From Aquibaculum sediminis (lineage in GTDB: Bacteria > Pseudomonadota > Alphaproteobacteria > Kiloniellales > DSM-21159), in NCBI RefSeq assembly GCF_040712085.1, contig NZ_JBFCVK010000002.1:434001-498000 (forward strand): a stretch of 64,000 nucleotides of DNA. The letters run 5' to 3'. The notes below the pieces were generated by a model. It saw only the letters and a program-made list of their open reading frames with translations. It ran no database searches and was not told the origin of the DNA. Numbering within the stretch: position 1 is the first letter of the stretch; each line of letters begins with the position of its first letter. Of this stretch, positions 8,951-17,413 are shown in pieces. Both the position numbers and the translations under genes were made by a program.

Positions 8951-9448
8951 TTGGACGACACTCGTGTGAATGCAGAACTAGGTGGAGCACCGCAACCGAA
9001 GAATCGCGGCGGTCGTCTTGTGTTGGCAGCAGTGGTGTTGCCGTTCCTGTTGCTGATTGGCTGTGAAACGACCAGCGAGGAGAGCGTCGAGGTTGAACTG
9101 GGAGAGGTTCTGGAGCCCGATCAGCAGGTTTCGGAAGCGGCTGAGGGCCGGCGCGGACGGCCCACGACCGCGGGCCCGCGCAAGCCCATGCCGCCCCTGA
9201 CCCTCACCACTATTGTTGGTCGCGATGAAGCCGGCACGGTTGAGATGCTGGGGCAGCCTGCCCAAGTACGGGTAGAATCCCCGGCAACCATTTGGACCTA
9301 TAGCCGTGGTGAATGTTATCTCGAAATATACTTCTATCCCTCGCTGCGGGAGCGTCGTTTGCAGTCCCTGACCTACGAGATCGACGGTCCCGACGATCAA
9401 ACCGATTGTCTTCAGCAATTTGGATTAGCGGAAAATGGTACTAGCTGA
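8951..9448 (+). CDS. Predicted lipoprotein upstream of a ChvI-like regulator
   Basis: 165 residues from a TTG start; an in-frame GTG at 8966 is an alternative. After a charged N-terminus, a hydrophobic stretch LVLAAVVLPFLLLIGC ends in a lipobox Cys near residue 38, predicting membrane anchoring in the periplasm. The C-terminal half (LTTIVGRDEAGTVEMLGQPA, IWTYSRGECYLEIYFYPSL) resembles a small SmpA/BamE-like fold in which a 'GRDE...LGxP...WxY' pattern recurs; I recognise this pattern from alphaproteobacterial hypothetical proteins but know no function. The last 14 bases overlap the response regulator gene in another frame, so the three genes to 11731 are probably co-translated. Confidence 0.75.
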   Translation: MDDTRVNAELGGAPQPKNRGGRLVLAAVVLPFLLLIGCETTSEESVEVELGEVLEPDQQVSEAAEGRRGRPTTAGPRKPMPPLTLTTIVGRDEAGTVEMLGQPAQVRVESPATIWTYSRGECYLEIYFYPSLRERRLQSLTYEIDGPDDQTDCLQQFGLAENGTS

Positions 9449-10199
9449 GGCGGCCACCTTCCCGGCCAACGAAAAGGTGCGGATCGCGATCGTCGATGAC
9501 GATCCCCTGTTCCGCGAAACCCTGACCGAGAATCTGACCGAGGCGGATTTCGCCGTGCAGGCCTTCGACGGCGGCCAGCCCTTCTTCGACTGGCTGGAGG
9601 ACGGCGGCGAAGCCGACCTGGTGCTGCTGGACTGGCGCATGCCGGACATCAACGGCATCGAGGTGCTGCGCCGGCTGCGCGATGATGGCATCGAGGTGCC
9701 GGTCATTTTCCTGACCGCGCTCAGCGAGCAGATCTACGAGGAGGCGGCCCTGCACAGCGGCGCCGTCGACTTCGTCGAAAAGTCGCGGAGTTTTGCGATC
9801 CTGCGCAAGCGGATCGATCTCATCCTCGATGGAGCGAAAGCGCCTGGTGCCACGGCTGGCGGTGAGGAAGGTCAAACCCGGCGCCTCGGCGAGCTTGAGT
9901 TGAAACTGGACAGCAGCCGCGCCCTCTGGAAGACCAAGCGCGTCAATCTCAGCCTGACCGAATTCAAGCTGGTTCAGCTCATGGTCGAGCGTGCGGGACA
10001 GGACGTGACCTACCGGGAGCTCTACGACCTGGTGCACGGGCGCGGTTTTGTCGCCGGCTCCGGCCCAGACGGCTATCGGGCGAATGTCCGGACCTTCATG
10101 AAGCGCATACGACAGAAGTTCCGTGAACTTGATTCCGAGTTCGACGAGATCGAGAACTACCCGGGCTTTGGATACCGTTGGCGTAAGGGGCAGTCGTAG
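9435..10199 (+). CDS. Response regulator, ChvI-like (OmpR/PhoB family)
   Basis: 254 residues. The receiver domain starts VRIAIVDDDPLFRETL with acidic residues near 21-23, the phospho-acceptor Asp66 in VLLDWRMPDINGIEVL, a Thr in FLTALSEQ and a conserved Lys in VDFVEKSRSF. The C-terminal winged helix (about 150-252) has LTEFKLVQLMVERAGQDVTY and VRTFMKRIRQKFRELD and ends NYPGFGYRW, typical of OmpR-class DNA-binding domains. The 'HGRGFVAGSGPDGYRANVRT' segment matches ChvI/ExoR-pathway regulators that control envelope and exopolysaccharide genes in alphaproteobacteria. Paired with the kinase that follows; the lipoprotein gene upstream overlaps its start. Confidence 0.88.
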   Translation: MVLAEAATFPANEKVRIAIVDDDPLFRETLTENLTEADFAVQAFDGGQPFFDWLEDGGEADLVLLDWRMPDINGIEVLRRLRDDGIEVPVIFLTALSEQIYEEAALHSGAVDFVEKSRSFAILRKRIDLILDGAKAPGATAGGEEGQTRRLGELELKLDSSRALWKTKRVNLSLTEFKLVQLMVERAGQDVTYRELYDLVHGRGFVAGSGPDGYRANVRTFMKRIRQKFRELDSEFDEIENYPGFGYRWRKGQS

Positions 10200-10207
10200 C
10201 GTCGCTC

Positions 10208-11731
10208 ATGGTGCGAACCGCAGGTCGGATATGGCGCTCTCTCGGGGCGAAGTTTTTCGTCATCCTGGTGATTTTTGTCGCCGTGCCCGTAGTGCTCTAC
10301 GGGCCATTCCGCCTTGCGGATAAGGAGCGCAACACCCTGCTGCTGCAAAGCGTTCAGCAGCAGGGCTGGCTCATTGGTCATAGCCTGAAGCCCTACCTGG
10401 AGCGCTTTCAGGGCACCGATGCAGCGGTGCTGCAGGAAACCATCGCCGACCTCGGGCAGCAGGGCGTCAAGGTGCGCCTGCTCCTACGCCCCCTGGAAGC
10501 GGCGGGCAGCAGTTCCTTCTTCCTGGTGGCCTCTACCGACCAACTCGGCACCGATGAGATGGAGCAGGAACTGGAACAGCTCATCGAGACTGATGTGCTG
10601 GTCACCCTGGAAGAGACCTGCCAGGGACAGCAGCCCCTGGCGACCCGTTACGTCTCTCCGGATGGTGAAGAGGAGGTCCTGACCTCCATTACCCCGGTGA
10701 ACGGGCCACGCGGCTGCTGGGCCGTGGTCACCGCCCATCCGACCTCGGATCTGCTGAGCGCCACGCTGGGACAGCCCTACTGGCAGCTGCCGGAGGTGCG
10801 GCTGGCAGCGGCCATCTACCTGCTGATGGCGGTGGTGGTCATCCTGCTGTTCCTGGGCTTCTGGGTGAGCCTGCGCCGCTTTGCCGGATTGGCCGAGCGT
10901 ATTCGGGCGCGCTCGGTGGTCGACGGTGCCTCCTTCGCCAAGCTCAATCGCATGCCCGAACTGGCAGGTGTCGCGGAGGAGTTCGACCGCATGGTGGCCA
11001 CGCTGGAAGACTCCTCCCGTGAGATCCGCTACGCCGCCGAGGAGAACGCCCACGCCCTGAAGGCGCCCCTGGCGGTGATCAGCCAGTCGGTCGAACTGCT
11101 GCGCCGCGCGGTGTCGCCGGAGCATGAGCGCGGCCAGCGCGCGCTTCACCTGGTCGAGCAGTCGGTGGCCAGGCTCGACGGTCTGGTGGCTGCGGCGCGG
11201 CGCATGGAGGAGACCGTGGCCGAGCTGATGAACCCGCCGCGCGAACGCATCGACCTCTCCGCGCTGCTGGGTCAGTTGATCGCTCCCTATGCCATCGGCG
11301 CACCCGGCAATGCCACCGTGCGCGTGGTTTCCCACCTGGAACCCGGTGTCGAGATTCTTGCCAGCGACGAACTGGTGGAGACTGTTGTCGAGAACCTTCT
11401 GGACAACGCCGTCAGCTTCTCCCCACCCGGCGGCGAGGTACGCATAACCCTGGTGCGTGAAGGCAACAAAGCGGTGCTTTCAGTGGAGGATCGCGGTCCC
11501 GGCGTGGTGGACGACGATGTGGAGCGCATCTTCGAGCGCAACTACACCAAGCGGCCCAGGAGCGCTTCGGACGGCGAGCTGGGGCACCCAGGGGGCATCA
11601 AGCTGCCGAATTTCGGCATCGGTCTTTGGGTGGTCCGCCGCAACATCGAGGCCATCGGCGGCTCGGTGCGCGCGGCCAACCGGGAGGGCGGGGGGCTGCG
11701 CGTGCGCGCAGAAATGCCACGCAGCGACTGA
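10208..11731 (+). CDS. Sensor histidine kinase, ChvG-like
   Basis: 507 residues. Transmembrane segments at about 15-33 and 201-221 enclose a periplasmic sensor region of about 165 residues. A HAMP-like linker is followed by the dimerisation domain with phospho-acceptor His282 in ENAHALKAPLAVISQSVELL. The kinase ATP-binding domain shows the N-box VETVVENLLDNAVSFSPPGG, G1 VEDRGPGV and G2 NFGIGLWVVRRNIEAIGG. It should phosphorylate the response regulator encoded 8 bp upstream. The domain plan fits the ChvG/ExoS family. Two Cys in the periplasmic region (ETCQG, RGCWAV) could form a disulfide. Confidence 0.87.
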   Translation: MVRTAGRIWRSLGAKFFVILVIFVAVPVVLYGPFRLADKERNTLLLQSVQQQGWLIGHSLKPYLERFQGTDAAVLQETIADLGQQGVKVRLLLRPLEAAGSSSFFLVASTDQLGTDEMEQELEQLIETDVLVTLEETCQGQQPLATRYVSPDGEEEVLTSITPVNGPRGCWAVVTAHPTSDLLSATLGQPYWQLPEVRLAAAIYLLMAVVVILLFLGFWVSLRRFAGLAERIRARSVVDGASFAKLNRMPELAGVAEEFDRMVATLEDSSREIRYAAEENAHALKAPLAVISQSVELLRRAVSPEHERGQRALHLVEQSVARLDGLVAAARRMEETVAELMNPPRERIDLSALLGQLIAPYAIGAPGNATVRVVSHLEPGVEILASDELVETVVENLLDNAVSFSPPGGEVRITLVREGNKAVLSVEDRGPGVVDDDVERIFERNYTKRPRSASDGELGHPGGIKLPNFGIGLWVVRRNIEAIGGSVRAANREGGGLRVRAEMPRSD

Positions 11732-11810
11732 TCTGCGGATCTGCTGGTCGGTTTGACCCGCTCGGTGCTGCCGTCTATCAAGACCTTCCCCGAGCGATGG
11801 ACTCCCCACC

Positions 11811-12965
11811 TTGCCGCAAGAATCGGACACTCCTGACCAGCAGCCTGCGCTAAGCAATTCGCTGGATGCAGACCCGCCCAAGGTCTGGCTGATGATGGGC
11901 CATCGGGCCGGGGACAACACCCAGGTGCTGGCTCTGGCCGAGGCTTTGGGCTGGCCTTATGAAATCCGGCGTTTCGTCTACAAGCCCTATGAACTGCTGG
12001 TGAACCTGACCCACGGGCCGACGCTGCGCGGGGTGGTGCGGGAAAAGTCGTCTGCGCTGCATCCGCCTTGGCCCGATCTGGTGATCTCGGCCGGGCGGCG
12101 CAACGAGCCGATCTGCCGCTGGGTCCAGGCCCAGGCCCGGCCGGAAAAGCGGGTGCGCCTGGTCCATCTCGGCCGGCCCTGGGCGGCCTTCCACCGCTGG
12201 GACCTCGTGGTCACCACGCCGCAGTATCGCCTGCGCGACCACCCGGCCATCCTCCAGAACAAGACACCCCTCCACCGGGTCAAGTCCGAGCGGCTGGAAG
12301 CCGATGCCGCGGCCTGGAAGGACCGCCTGGCTCATCTGCCGGGGCCCTACATTGCAGTGGTCATTGGCGGCAACAGCGGGCCCTACAGCTATGACACGGC
12401 AGCCGCCGAGCGGCTCGGGCGCGAAGCCTCGGCGCTGGCCAAACGTCACGGCGCCTCCTTGCTGATCACCACCAGTGCGAGGACCGGGCCCGAGACACTG
12501 GCGCCGCTGGAAGCGGCGCTGGATGTGCCGCACCTGCTCTATCGTTGGCAACCCCACGACCCCGACAATCCCTACTTTGCCTTCCTGGGCCTGGCCGAGC
12601 GCATTGTGGTGACCGGCGACAGCGTCTCCATGGCCACCGAGGCCTGTGCCACGGGCAAGCCGGTCTATCTGTTCGACCTGGGAACCGGATGGCGCTCCAT
12701 GCGCGAGGCGCGGGGGCGCGGGCGCTGGCCCTTCTTAAACGGCGGCGACCGCTTCGACTTCCGGGCCTTCGTCTACCTCATGGGCATGCGCCTGGGGCCC
12801 AAGCGTATCACGCGCGACATTCGCATCATCCATGACTATCTGCTACGCAGCGGTCGCGCCGCCTGGCTGGATGAGGGCGATCCCCCGCCCAATCCGCCGC
12901 CGTTGGAAGATATTTCACGGGCGGTGGCGCGGGTGCGAGCCCTTTTCGCTGCACCAACGACATAA
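11811..12965 (+). CDS. Mitochondrial fission ELM1 family protein
   Basis: 384 residues. The recognisable core begins PKVWLMMGHRAGDNTQVLAL and continues with YKPYELLVNLTHGPTLRGV, PDLVISAGRRNEPICRWVQ, LIGGNSGPYSYDTAAAERLG-like text (seen as VVIGGNSGPY) and VTGDSVSMATEACATGKPVY with LFDLGTGW. These are the hallmarks of the ELM1 family (PF06258), known from plant mitochondrial fission and common in alphaproteobacteria; the fold is glycosyltransferase-like. Its bacterial role is not established. The TTG at 11811 is the likely start since it opens the frame just before PQESDTPD; the core would be intact with any later start up to the MM near residue 28. It sits 80 bp after the kinase gene. Confidence 0.82.
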   Translation: MPQESDTPDQQPALSNSLDADPPKVWLMMGHRAGDNTQVLALAEALGWPYEIRRFVYKPYELLVNLTHGPTLRGVVREKSSALHPPWPDLVISAGRRNEPICRWVQAQARPEKRVRLVHLGRPWAAFHRWDLVVTTPQYRLRDHPAILQNKTPLHRVKSERLEADAAAWKDRLAHLPGPYIAVVIGGNSGPYSYDTAAAERLGREASALAKRHGASLLITTSARTGPETLAPLEAALDVPHLLYRWQPHDPDNPYFAFLGLAERIVVTGDSVSMATEACATGKPVYLFDLGTGWRSMREARGRGRWPFLNGGDRFDFRAFVYLMGMRLGPKRITRDIRIIHDYLLRSGRAAWLDEGDPPPNPPPLEDISRAVARVRALFAAPTT

Positions 12966-12973
12966 AGCAAAGG

Positions 12974-13010
12974 GCGCCCGGCAGGAGGATGGGGCACTCC
13001 TGCCGGGCGC
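12974..13010. terminator. Strong hairpin between convergent genes (1 of 2)
   Basis: Perfect 14-bp stem, GCGCCCGGCAGGAG at 12974-12987 with its complement at 12997-13010, 9-base loop. On the minus strand the stem is followed by CCCTTTGCTTTAT, a weak U-rich tail, so it could end transcription of the fasciclin gene; on the plus strand there is no T-run. Confidence 0.6.
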
Positions 13011-13031
13011 TGAGACCCCGCCAGAGAGGGT

Positions 13032-13059
13032 GCTCCGCACCAGGGGCGTGGTGCGGAGC
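13032..13059. terminator. Strong hairpin between convergent genes (2 of 2)
   Basis: Perfect 10-bp stem GCTCCGCACC at 13032-13041 and 13050-13059 with an 8-base loop, 21 bp after the first hairpin. No T-run on either side. Confidence 0.5.
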
Positions 13060-13086
13060 AGGGCGGGGGGAGGAAAGCCGTGCGGC

Positions 13087-13596
13087 TTATTCCTCAGGCG
13101 GAAGCAGCACCGTGTCGATCACGTGGATCACGCCGTTGGATGCGGTGATATCGGCCGAGATCACGGTCGCATCGCCAATCATGACGGTGTCGCCGGAGAC
13201 CGTGATCTCGAGCATGTCGCCGTTAAGGGCTTCGGCTTCGTCGAGTTCGACCACGTCGGCCGCCATCACTTCACCGGCAACCACGTGATAGGTGAGGATG
13301 TCGACAAGCTGGTCGCGGTTCTCGGGCTGTAGCAGGGACTCAACGGTGCCCTCGGGCAGTGCGGCGAAGGCTTCGTCGGTGGGGGCGAAAACGGTGAAGG
13401 GGCCTTCGCCCTTCAAGGTGTCCACGAGGTCCGCTGCCTGCAGGGCCGCAGCCAGGGTCTCGAACTGACCGGCCTCCACCGCCGTGTCGACGATGTCCAT
13501 CTTTTTGCCGTGATGATCGGCCAGGGCGGTGCCGGCAAGCAGCGTCATGCCAAGGGCGGCGGCGGTCAGGCTGAGCTTCGATGTCATAGTGCGCAT
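13087..13596 (-). CDS. Secreted fasciclin (FAS1) domain protein
   Basis: 169 residues. The N-terminus LSLTAAALGMTLLAGTALA is a Sec signal peptide ending at an ALA cleavage site. The rest is one FAS1 domain: DIVDTAVEAGQFETLAAALQ, the H1 box GPFTVFAPTDEAFAALPEGT, the YHVVAGEV segment, and the H2 box NGVIHVIDTVLLPP. FAS1 domains mediate adhesion or surface association; in bacteria these short secreted forms are common and poorly understood. The ATG at 13596 has a GAGGAAAG element a little far upstream; an ATG three codons later is a near-equivalent. It is divergent from the XRE-cupin regulator and convergent with the ELM1 gene. Confidence 0.88.
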   Translation of the reverse strand: MRTMTSKLSLTAAALGMTLLAGTALADHHGKKMDIVDTAVEAGQFETLAAALQAADLVDTLKGEGPFTVFAPTDEAFAALPEGTVESLLQPENRDQLVDILTYHVVAGEVMAADVVELDEAEALNGDMLEITVSGDTVMIGDATVISADITASNGVIHVIDTVLLPPEE

Positions 13597-13741
13597 GGTG
13601 ATGTTTCTTTCCTCGTCTTTGATCTCTCTAGGGTTCGCAGCGGCCCGTGAGCCGGTCTGCGGCGCGCCAAACTGGCGGCGTGGGTTGTCATCTAGAGAGA
13701 AGATATTTGATTACGAGGGGAAAAGTGCAGAGTATTAAAAA

Positions 13742-13758
13742 TCGTTTTCATAGAACGA
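13742..13758. promoter_or_regulatory. Short inverted repeat upstream of XRE-cupin regulator
   Basis: TCGTTTTCATAGAACGA has 5-bp arms (TCGTT/AACGA) around 7 bases, in an AT-rich patch 47 bp before the regulator's start. A plausible autoregulatory operator; evidence is the symmetry and position only. Confidence 0.3.
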
Positions 13759-13804
13759 AAAACTTCACGCATCCTTTGCAACTGAGGAAAAGAAGGCCGA
13801 ATTC

Positions 13805-14392
13805 ATGCTCTCGGAGACCCTGAGCAAGGAGTTGAAGCGCTACCGCATCGGCCCGCGGGTGCGCGCCCTGCGCCTGCGCAAGAAGCTTGGACTGGTGCAG
13901 CTGGGCGAGCACACCGGACTCTCGCCGGCAATGCTGTCCAAGATCGAGCGGGGGCAGGTCTTTCCCACGCTGCCCACCCTCCTGCGCGTCGCCATGGTCT
14001 TCGGCGTCGGCCTCGAGCACTTCTTCATCGAGGAAGGCGAGGGGCCACTCATGGAGGTGGTGCGCAAAGGACAGCGGCTGCGTCTGCCTGACCGGCCCGA
14101 GAGCGAGGCGCCGGCCTACTTCTTCGAAAGCCTCGACTATCCGGTGGCCGACCGGATGATGGAGTCCTTCCTGGCCGAATTTCCCCCCGACAGCAGCACC
14201 TCCCGACCCCATGCCCACGGCAGCGCGGAACTGGTTTTTGTCATCGGCGGCCGCCTGGCGATCACCATCGGAGAAGGCGAGCAGGTGGTGCTGGAGCCTG
14301 AAGACGCGCTCTACTTCGATTCGGGCGTGCCCCACAGCTATCGTTGCGCCGGCAGTGAAACGGCGCGGGCGTTGGTGGTAACGGTGGAGTAG
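13805..14392 (+). CDS. XRE-family transcriptional regulator with C-terminal cupin domain
   Basis: 195 residues. The N-terminal helix-turn-helix (about 17-72) reads VRALRLRKKLGLVQLGEHTG, LSPAMLSKIERGQVFPTLPT, LLRVAMVFGVGLEHFF. The C-terminal cupin (about 120-192) has the metal-box-like RPHAHGSAELVFVIGGRLAI and EDALYFDSGVPHSYRC. This XRE-cupin plan is common for regulators that sense a small metabolite. The stop is 22 bp from the end of the convergent TRAP permease gene, so it may control the TRAP and dehydrogenase genes, but its own promoter faces the fasciclin gene, which weakens that link. Confidence 0.87.
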   Translation: MLSETLSKELKRYRIGPRVRALRLRKKLGLVQLGEHTGLSPAMLSKIERGQVFPTLPTLLRVAMVFGVGLEHFFIEEGEGPLMEVVRKGQRLRLPDRPESEAPAYFFESLDYPVADRMMESFLAEFPPDSSTSRPHAHGSAELVFVIGGRLAITIGEGEQVVLEPEDALYFDSGVPHSYRCAGSETARALVVTVE

Positions 14393-14414
14393 GGTCGCGC
14401 AGACGGAGCGGCGG

Positions 14415-15695
14415 TCAGCCGAAGATCAGGTTCGGTAGGAAGAGCACTGCGCCCGGCAGGAAGACCAATGCCAGGATCACCAGGGCAACGGCGCCCAGGA
14501 AGGGCAGGGACTCCCGGGTGTACTCTCCGACCGGGCAGCGCAGGATGGAGCAGACCGCATACATGGCGGCCCCCACGGGCGGCGTGAAGTTGCCGATCGT
14601 GGCTGCGAGGATGAAGATGATGCCGAAGTGCACGGGATCGGCGCCGAGCTGACGCATCATCGGCAGGAAGATCGGCGTCAGCATGATGATCAGCACCGTC
14701 GCATCCACGAAGAAGCCGATGGCCAGCACGAGGAGCGCGATGAGGATCATCACCAGCCACGGCGTTTGGGTGATTCCCGTCACCCAGCCGGCTGCTGCCT
14801 CGGGAAGCCGCTCCATGACGATGCCGTAGCTGAATATGGCCGAAAGCGCGATGAGGAACATGACGGCGCCCACGTCGGCGAGGCTGCTCTCGAGGCCTTC
14901 CACGAAGCCGCGGAGCTTCAGGCGCCGATAGACCAGCACGCCGATAACCAGAGCGTAGACCACGGCAAAGGCCCCGATCTCCGACGGCGTGAAGATCCCC
15001 ATGCGCAGGCCGACCAGCAGGAACACAGGGAAGAGCAGCGCCCAGATGCCGGCGAAGAGCGCCCGGCCGACTTCCGCGGCTGCTGGTGCCTTTTCGCGCT
15101 CTGGCTTGTAGCCGCGCTTTGCCGCCGTCCACCAGACGGCCGTGGCCAGTGCGGCCCAGAGCAGCAGGGCAGGGATGAAGCCGGCGGCGAAGAGCCGGCC
15201 GATCGAAACCTGGCCGATGGTGCCGTAGAGGATCATCCCGATCCCTGGCGGGATGATTGGGGTCAGGGTGGCACCGAAGGCGAGAATGCCGCCGGTGAAG
15301 CCTCGGGTGAAGCCGCGGCGCACCATCTCGTGTCCCAGCATCCGGGTCTGCATGGCTGCATCGGCGATGGCTGAGCCGGAAACACCGCCCATCAGGGCCG
15401 AAAGTGCCAGGGAAACCTGCGCCAGGCCGCCGCGCAGGCGGCCAGTCAGGATCGATGCCAGGTCGAGCAGGCGCTCCGTGATGCCGGAGCGGTTCATGAA
15501 GTTGCCGGCCATGATGAACAGCGGCACGGCCAGCAGGGCGAAGTTCTGCGTTTGGGAAACGGTGACCTGCACCGGGATGGTGAAGGGCAGTTCCGGGTGC
15601 TGCACGAAGAAGAGTGCGCCGGAGATGCCGATCGCGAAGGCGACGGGCATGCCCATCAACAGCAGGACGGCGAAGGCGGCGATGACCAGAAGCAT
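14415..15695 (-). CDS. dctM: TRAP transporter large permease (DctM)
   Basis: Inner-membrane protein of 426 residues, the usual size of the TRAP large subunit, with about 12 hydrophobic segments. Family features include MGMPVAFAIGISGALFF near the start, VPLFIMAGNFMNRSGITERL, MGGVSGSAIADAAMQTRML, the ATLTPIIPPGIGMILYGTI stretch, and FVDATVLIIMLTPIFLPMM. It drives sodium-coupled uptake of an organic acid delivered by the DctP-type protein encoded upstream in the operon. It starts 5 bp after the DctQ gene ends. Confidence 0.93.
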   Translation of the reverse strand: MLLVIAAFAVLLLMGMPVAFAIGISGALFFVQHPELPFTIPVQVTVSQTQNFALLAVPLFIMAGNFMNRSGITERLLDLASILTGRLRGGLAQVSLALSALMGGVSGSAIADAAMQTRMLGHEMVRRGFTRGFTGGILAFGATLTPIIPPGIGMILYGTIGQVSIGRLFAAGFIPALLLWAALATAVWWTAAKRGYKPEREKAPAAAEVGRALFAGIWALLFPVFLLVGLRMGIFTPSEIGAFAVVYALVIGVLVYRRLKLRGFVEGLESSLADVGAVMFLIALSAIFSYGIVMERLPEAAAGWVTGITQTPWLVMILIALLVLAIGFFVDATVLIIMLTPIFLPMMRQLGADPVHFGIIFILAATIGNFTPPVGAAMYAVCSILRCPVGEYTRESLPFLGAVALVILALVFLPGAVLFLPNLIFG

Positions 15696-15700
15696 GGCGG

Positions 15701-16195
15701 CTAGGAACTTCTGCTCACGCGCGCGGCGTCCGGCCCCTCCCGCACCAGGCCCAGCATTCGTTGAAGCGTGGTGACCAGCAGCAGCGCGCCGCCCACGACG
15801 ATGCTGGCGGTCACCCAGGAATAGCTGACGCCAGGGATGCCCTGGAAGCTGCGGGCGCGGCTGGTCCAGGAGAGCAGGGTGCCGGCATAGATAACGTATC
15901 CGAGGAAGCCGGCGATGATGGTGTGGTTGATCAGGGCAAGGGCCTGCGCTGCGCGTGGCGGCAGGCTGTTCGGCACCAGGTTGATCGACATCAGCGCATC
16001 GCGCCGCCAGGCGATATCGGCACAGAGAAAGCAGCCCCAGGCAAAGAAGCAGGTGGCCAAATCGATCGTCCAGTTGAGGGGATGGCCCAGCATGCGGGCG
16101 ATTCCGCCCGTGAAGATCAGCGCCACCATGAGCAGTAGGAAAGTCCCCGCCAGAATGGCTTCAACACGTCTGAGCAGCGAAGCGAGTTTCGCCAT
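15701..16195 (-). CDS. dctQ: TRAP transporter small permease (DctQ)
   Basis: 164 residues with four predicted membrane segments, as expected for the TRAP small subunit. The central WTIDLATCFFAWGCFLCADI and RRDALMSINLVPNSLPPRA segments match the DctQ core. It lies between DctP and DctM genes. A 148-bp gap separates it from dctP, and this gap holds strong hairpins (listed separately), which probably lower expression of the membrane subunits relative to the binding protein. Confidence 0.9.
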   Translation of the reverse strand: MAKLASLLRRVEAILAGTFLLLMVALIFTGGIARMLGHPLNWTIDLATCFFAWGCFLCADIAWRRDALMSINLVPNSLPPRAAQALALINHTIIAGFLGYVIYAGTLLSWTSRARSFQGIPGVSYSWVTASIVVGGALLLVTTLQRMLGLVREGPDAARVSRSS

Positions 16196-16262
16196 TCTAT
16201 GCCTTCACGTCCGGTTCTTGGGGTGGGCCAGCAAGCATGGGCCCAAAGATTAATCGCTGTTG

Positions 16263-16333
16263 GCGCAGGCAGCGACAGAAGAAGGCGGAAAGCCTGCGCC
16301 CGATTGGCTCGAAGCAAAGGGCCAATCGGGCGC
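16263..16333 (-). promoter_or_regulatory. Two overlapping alternative hairpins between dctP and dctQ
   Basis: Read on the transcribed (minus) strand, a perfect 13-bp stem (arms 16321-16333 and 16296-16308, 12-base loop) is followed by a second possible stem of 8 bp (arms 16292-16299 and 16263-16270). They share bases 16296-16299, so they cannot both form completely. There is no U-run. Position between a binding-protein gene and its permease genes suggests mRNA stabilisation or attenuation. Confidence 0.6.
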
Positions 16334-16343
16334 GACCATCATA

Positions 16344-17333
16344 TCAGTCTTGGATTTCTCCCTGGACCAGGTCGCGGGCTTCCAGCAGGTCCAGCGCTTC
16401 ATAGGCCGCATCACCAGCGGCGCGGAAGGCCTCGAGGTCGACGTCCTCCACGATGGTCATGCCGGCCTCCTGGAGCTGCGCCTTGGCTTCCTGAGTGGCC
16501 TGCTCGATCACCCGCGAGGTCTCCTGGCCAGCCGCGCGGCATTCTTCCACCAGGGCCGTCTGGTAGTCCTCGGGCAGGCCGTTGAACCACTCGGCACTGA
16601 CCACCTGGAAGTTGATCAGGAGGATGTGCGCGGTCTCGTTGGCGTGGCTGAGCACCTCGTTCAGGTTGGCGGCCGTGATGTTCGGGTAAACCAGCTCGGC
16701 CCCGTCGACGGCGCGCTGCTGCAGACCTGGATAGATGTCGCCGAAGTTCATGGCCGTGGGCGTGGCGCCCAGTGCGCGGATCGATTCCTGCCAGATCGGC
16801 GCCGGGGGCGTGCGGATGCGCAGACCATCCAGATCCTCGGGCGTGCGCACGGGCTCGTTGGTGAAGAAGTGCCTGAAGCCCTGCACCCAGTCGAAGCACA
16901 CCACCTGGATGCCGTGGTCACTCGCCAGTTCGTCCATCCACTCCTGCATGGTCGGCGAGTCCGCCAGGGCGAAGGCCTCGTCCAGTGAGCCTACGAAGTA
17001 GGGACCGTTCACCACCGCGATGCCGGGCACGTAGTTGCCCATGCGCGCTGCGTCGGTGTTCTGGCCGATGTTGGCGCCCTGGCGGATCTGCTCGATGATG
17101 TCCTCCTCAACGCCGAGCTGCGAGCTGTGGTAGACATCCATCTGCAAGCCGCCATCGGTCCGCTCCTCGACCCACTCGGCCCATTTCTGGAAGCCTTCGT
17201 GGAAGGGCTCGCCTGGCCCGAGGACGTGGTTGAATCGCAGGCTGTACTCCTGTGCCGTGGCGGTCCCGGGGGCTGCCAGGGCCAGGACGGCGCCGGCGCA
17301 GGCGAAGGTCAGGCTCTTAGAAAGGCTTGTCAT
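16344..17333 (-). CDS. dctP: TRAP transporter substrate-binding protein (DctP)
   Basis: 329 residues. Sec signal peptide MTSLSKSLTFACAGAVLALA then APGTATAQE. The mature protein has YSLRFNHVLGPGEPFHEGFQ, a helix-rich middle, and the DctP-specific DGLRIRTPPAPIWQESIRAL segment with Arg that binds the ligand carboxylate, followed by ATPTAMNFGDIYPGLQQRAV and DGAELVYPN. The ATG at 17333 follows AGGAGGAG; an upstream in-frame start would add a charged 18-residue leader and is rejected. The ligand should be a carboxylic acid; neighbours suggest a hydroxy acid or sugar acid. Confidence 0.92.
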   Translation of the reverse strand: MTSLSKSLTFACAGAVLALAAPGTATAQEYSLRFNHVLGPGEPFHEGFQKWAEWVEERTDGGLQMDVYHSSQLGVEEDIIEQIRQGANIGQNTDAARMGNYVPGIAVVNGPYFVGSLDEAFALADSPTMQEWMDELASDHGIQVVCFDWVQGFRHFFTNEPVRTPEDLDGLRIRTPPAPIWQESIRALGATPTAMNFGDIYPGLQQRAVDGAELVYPNITAANLNEVLSHANETAHILLINFQVVSAEWFNGLPEDYQTALVEECRAAGQETSRVIEQATQEAKAQLQEAGMTIVEDVDLEAFRAAGDAAYEALDLLEARDLVQGEIQD

Positions 17334-17413
17334 TGGTCTCCTCCTCTGAACGACCCCTTGTGTTATGGGGCTAGGGTTTCTGCACAATTTGCTTCCAGCG
17401 GCCCGGCGGCCGC

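Noticed and set aside
13805..14392. XRE-cupin regulator as definite controller of the TRAP operon
   Set aside because: It is convergent with dctM and its promoter is next to the fasciclin gene. The GntR protein at the other end is a better candidate, so I did not assign the role.
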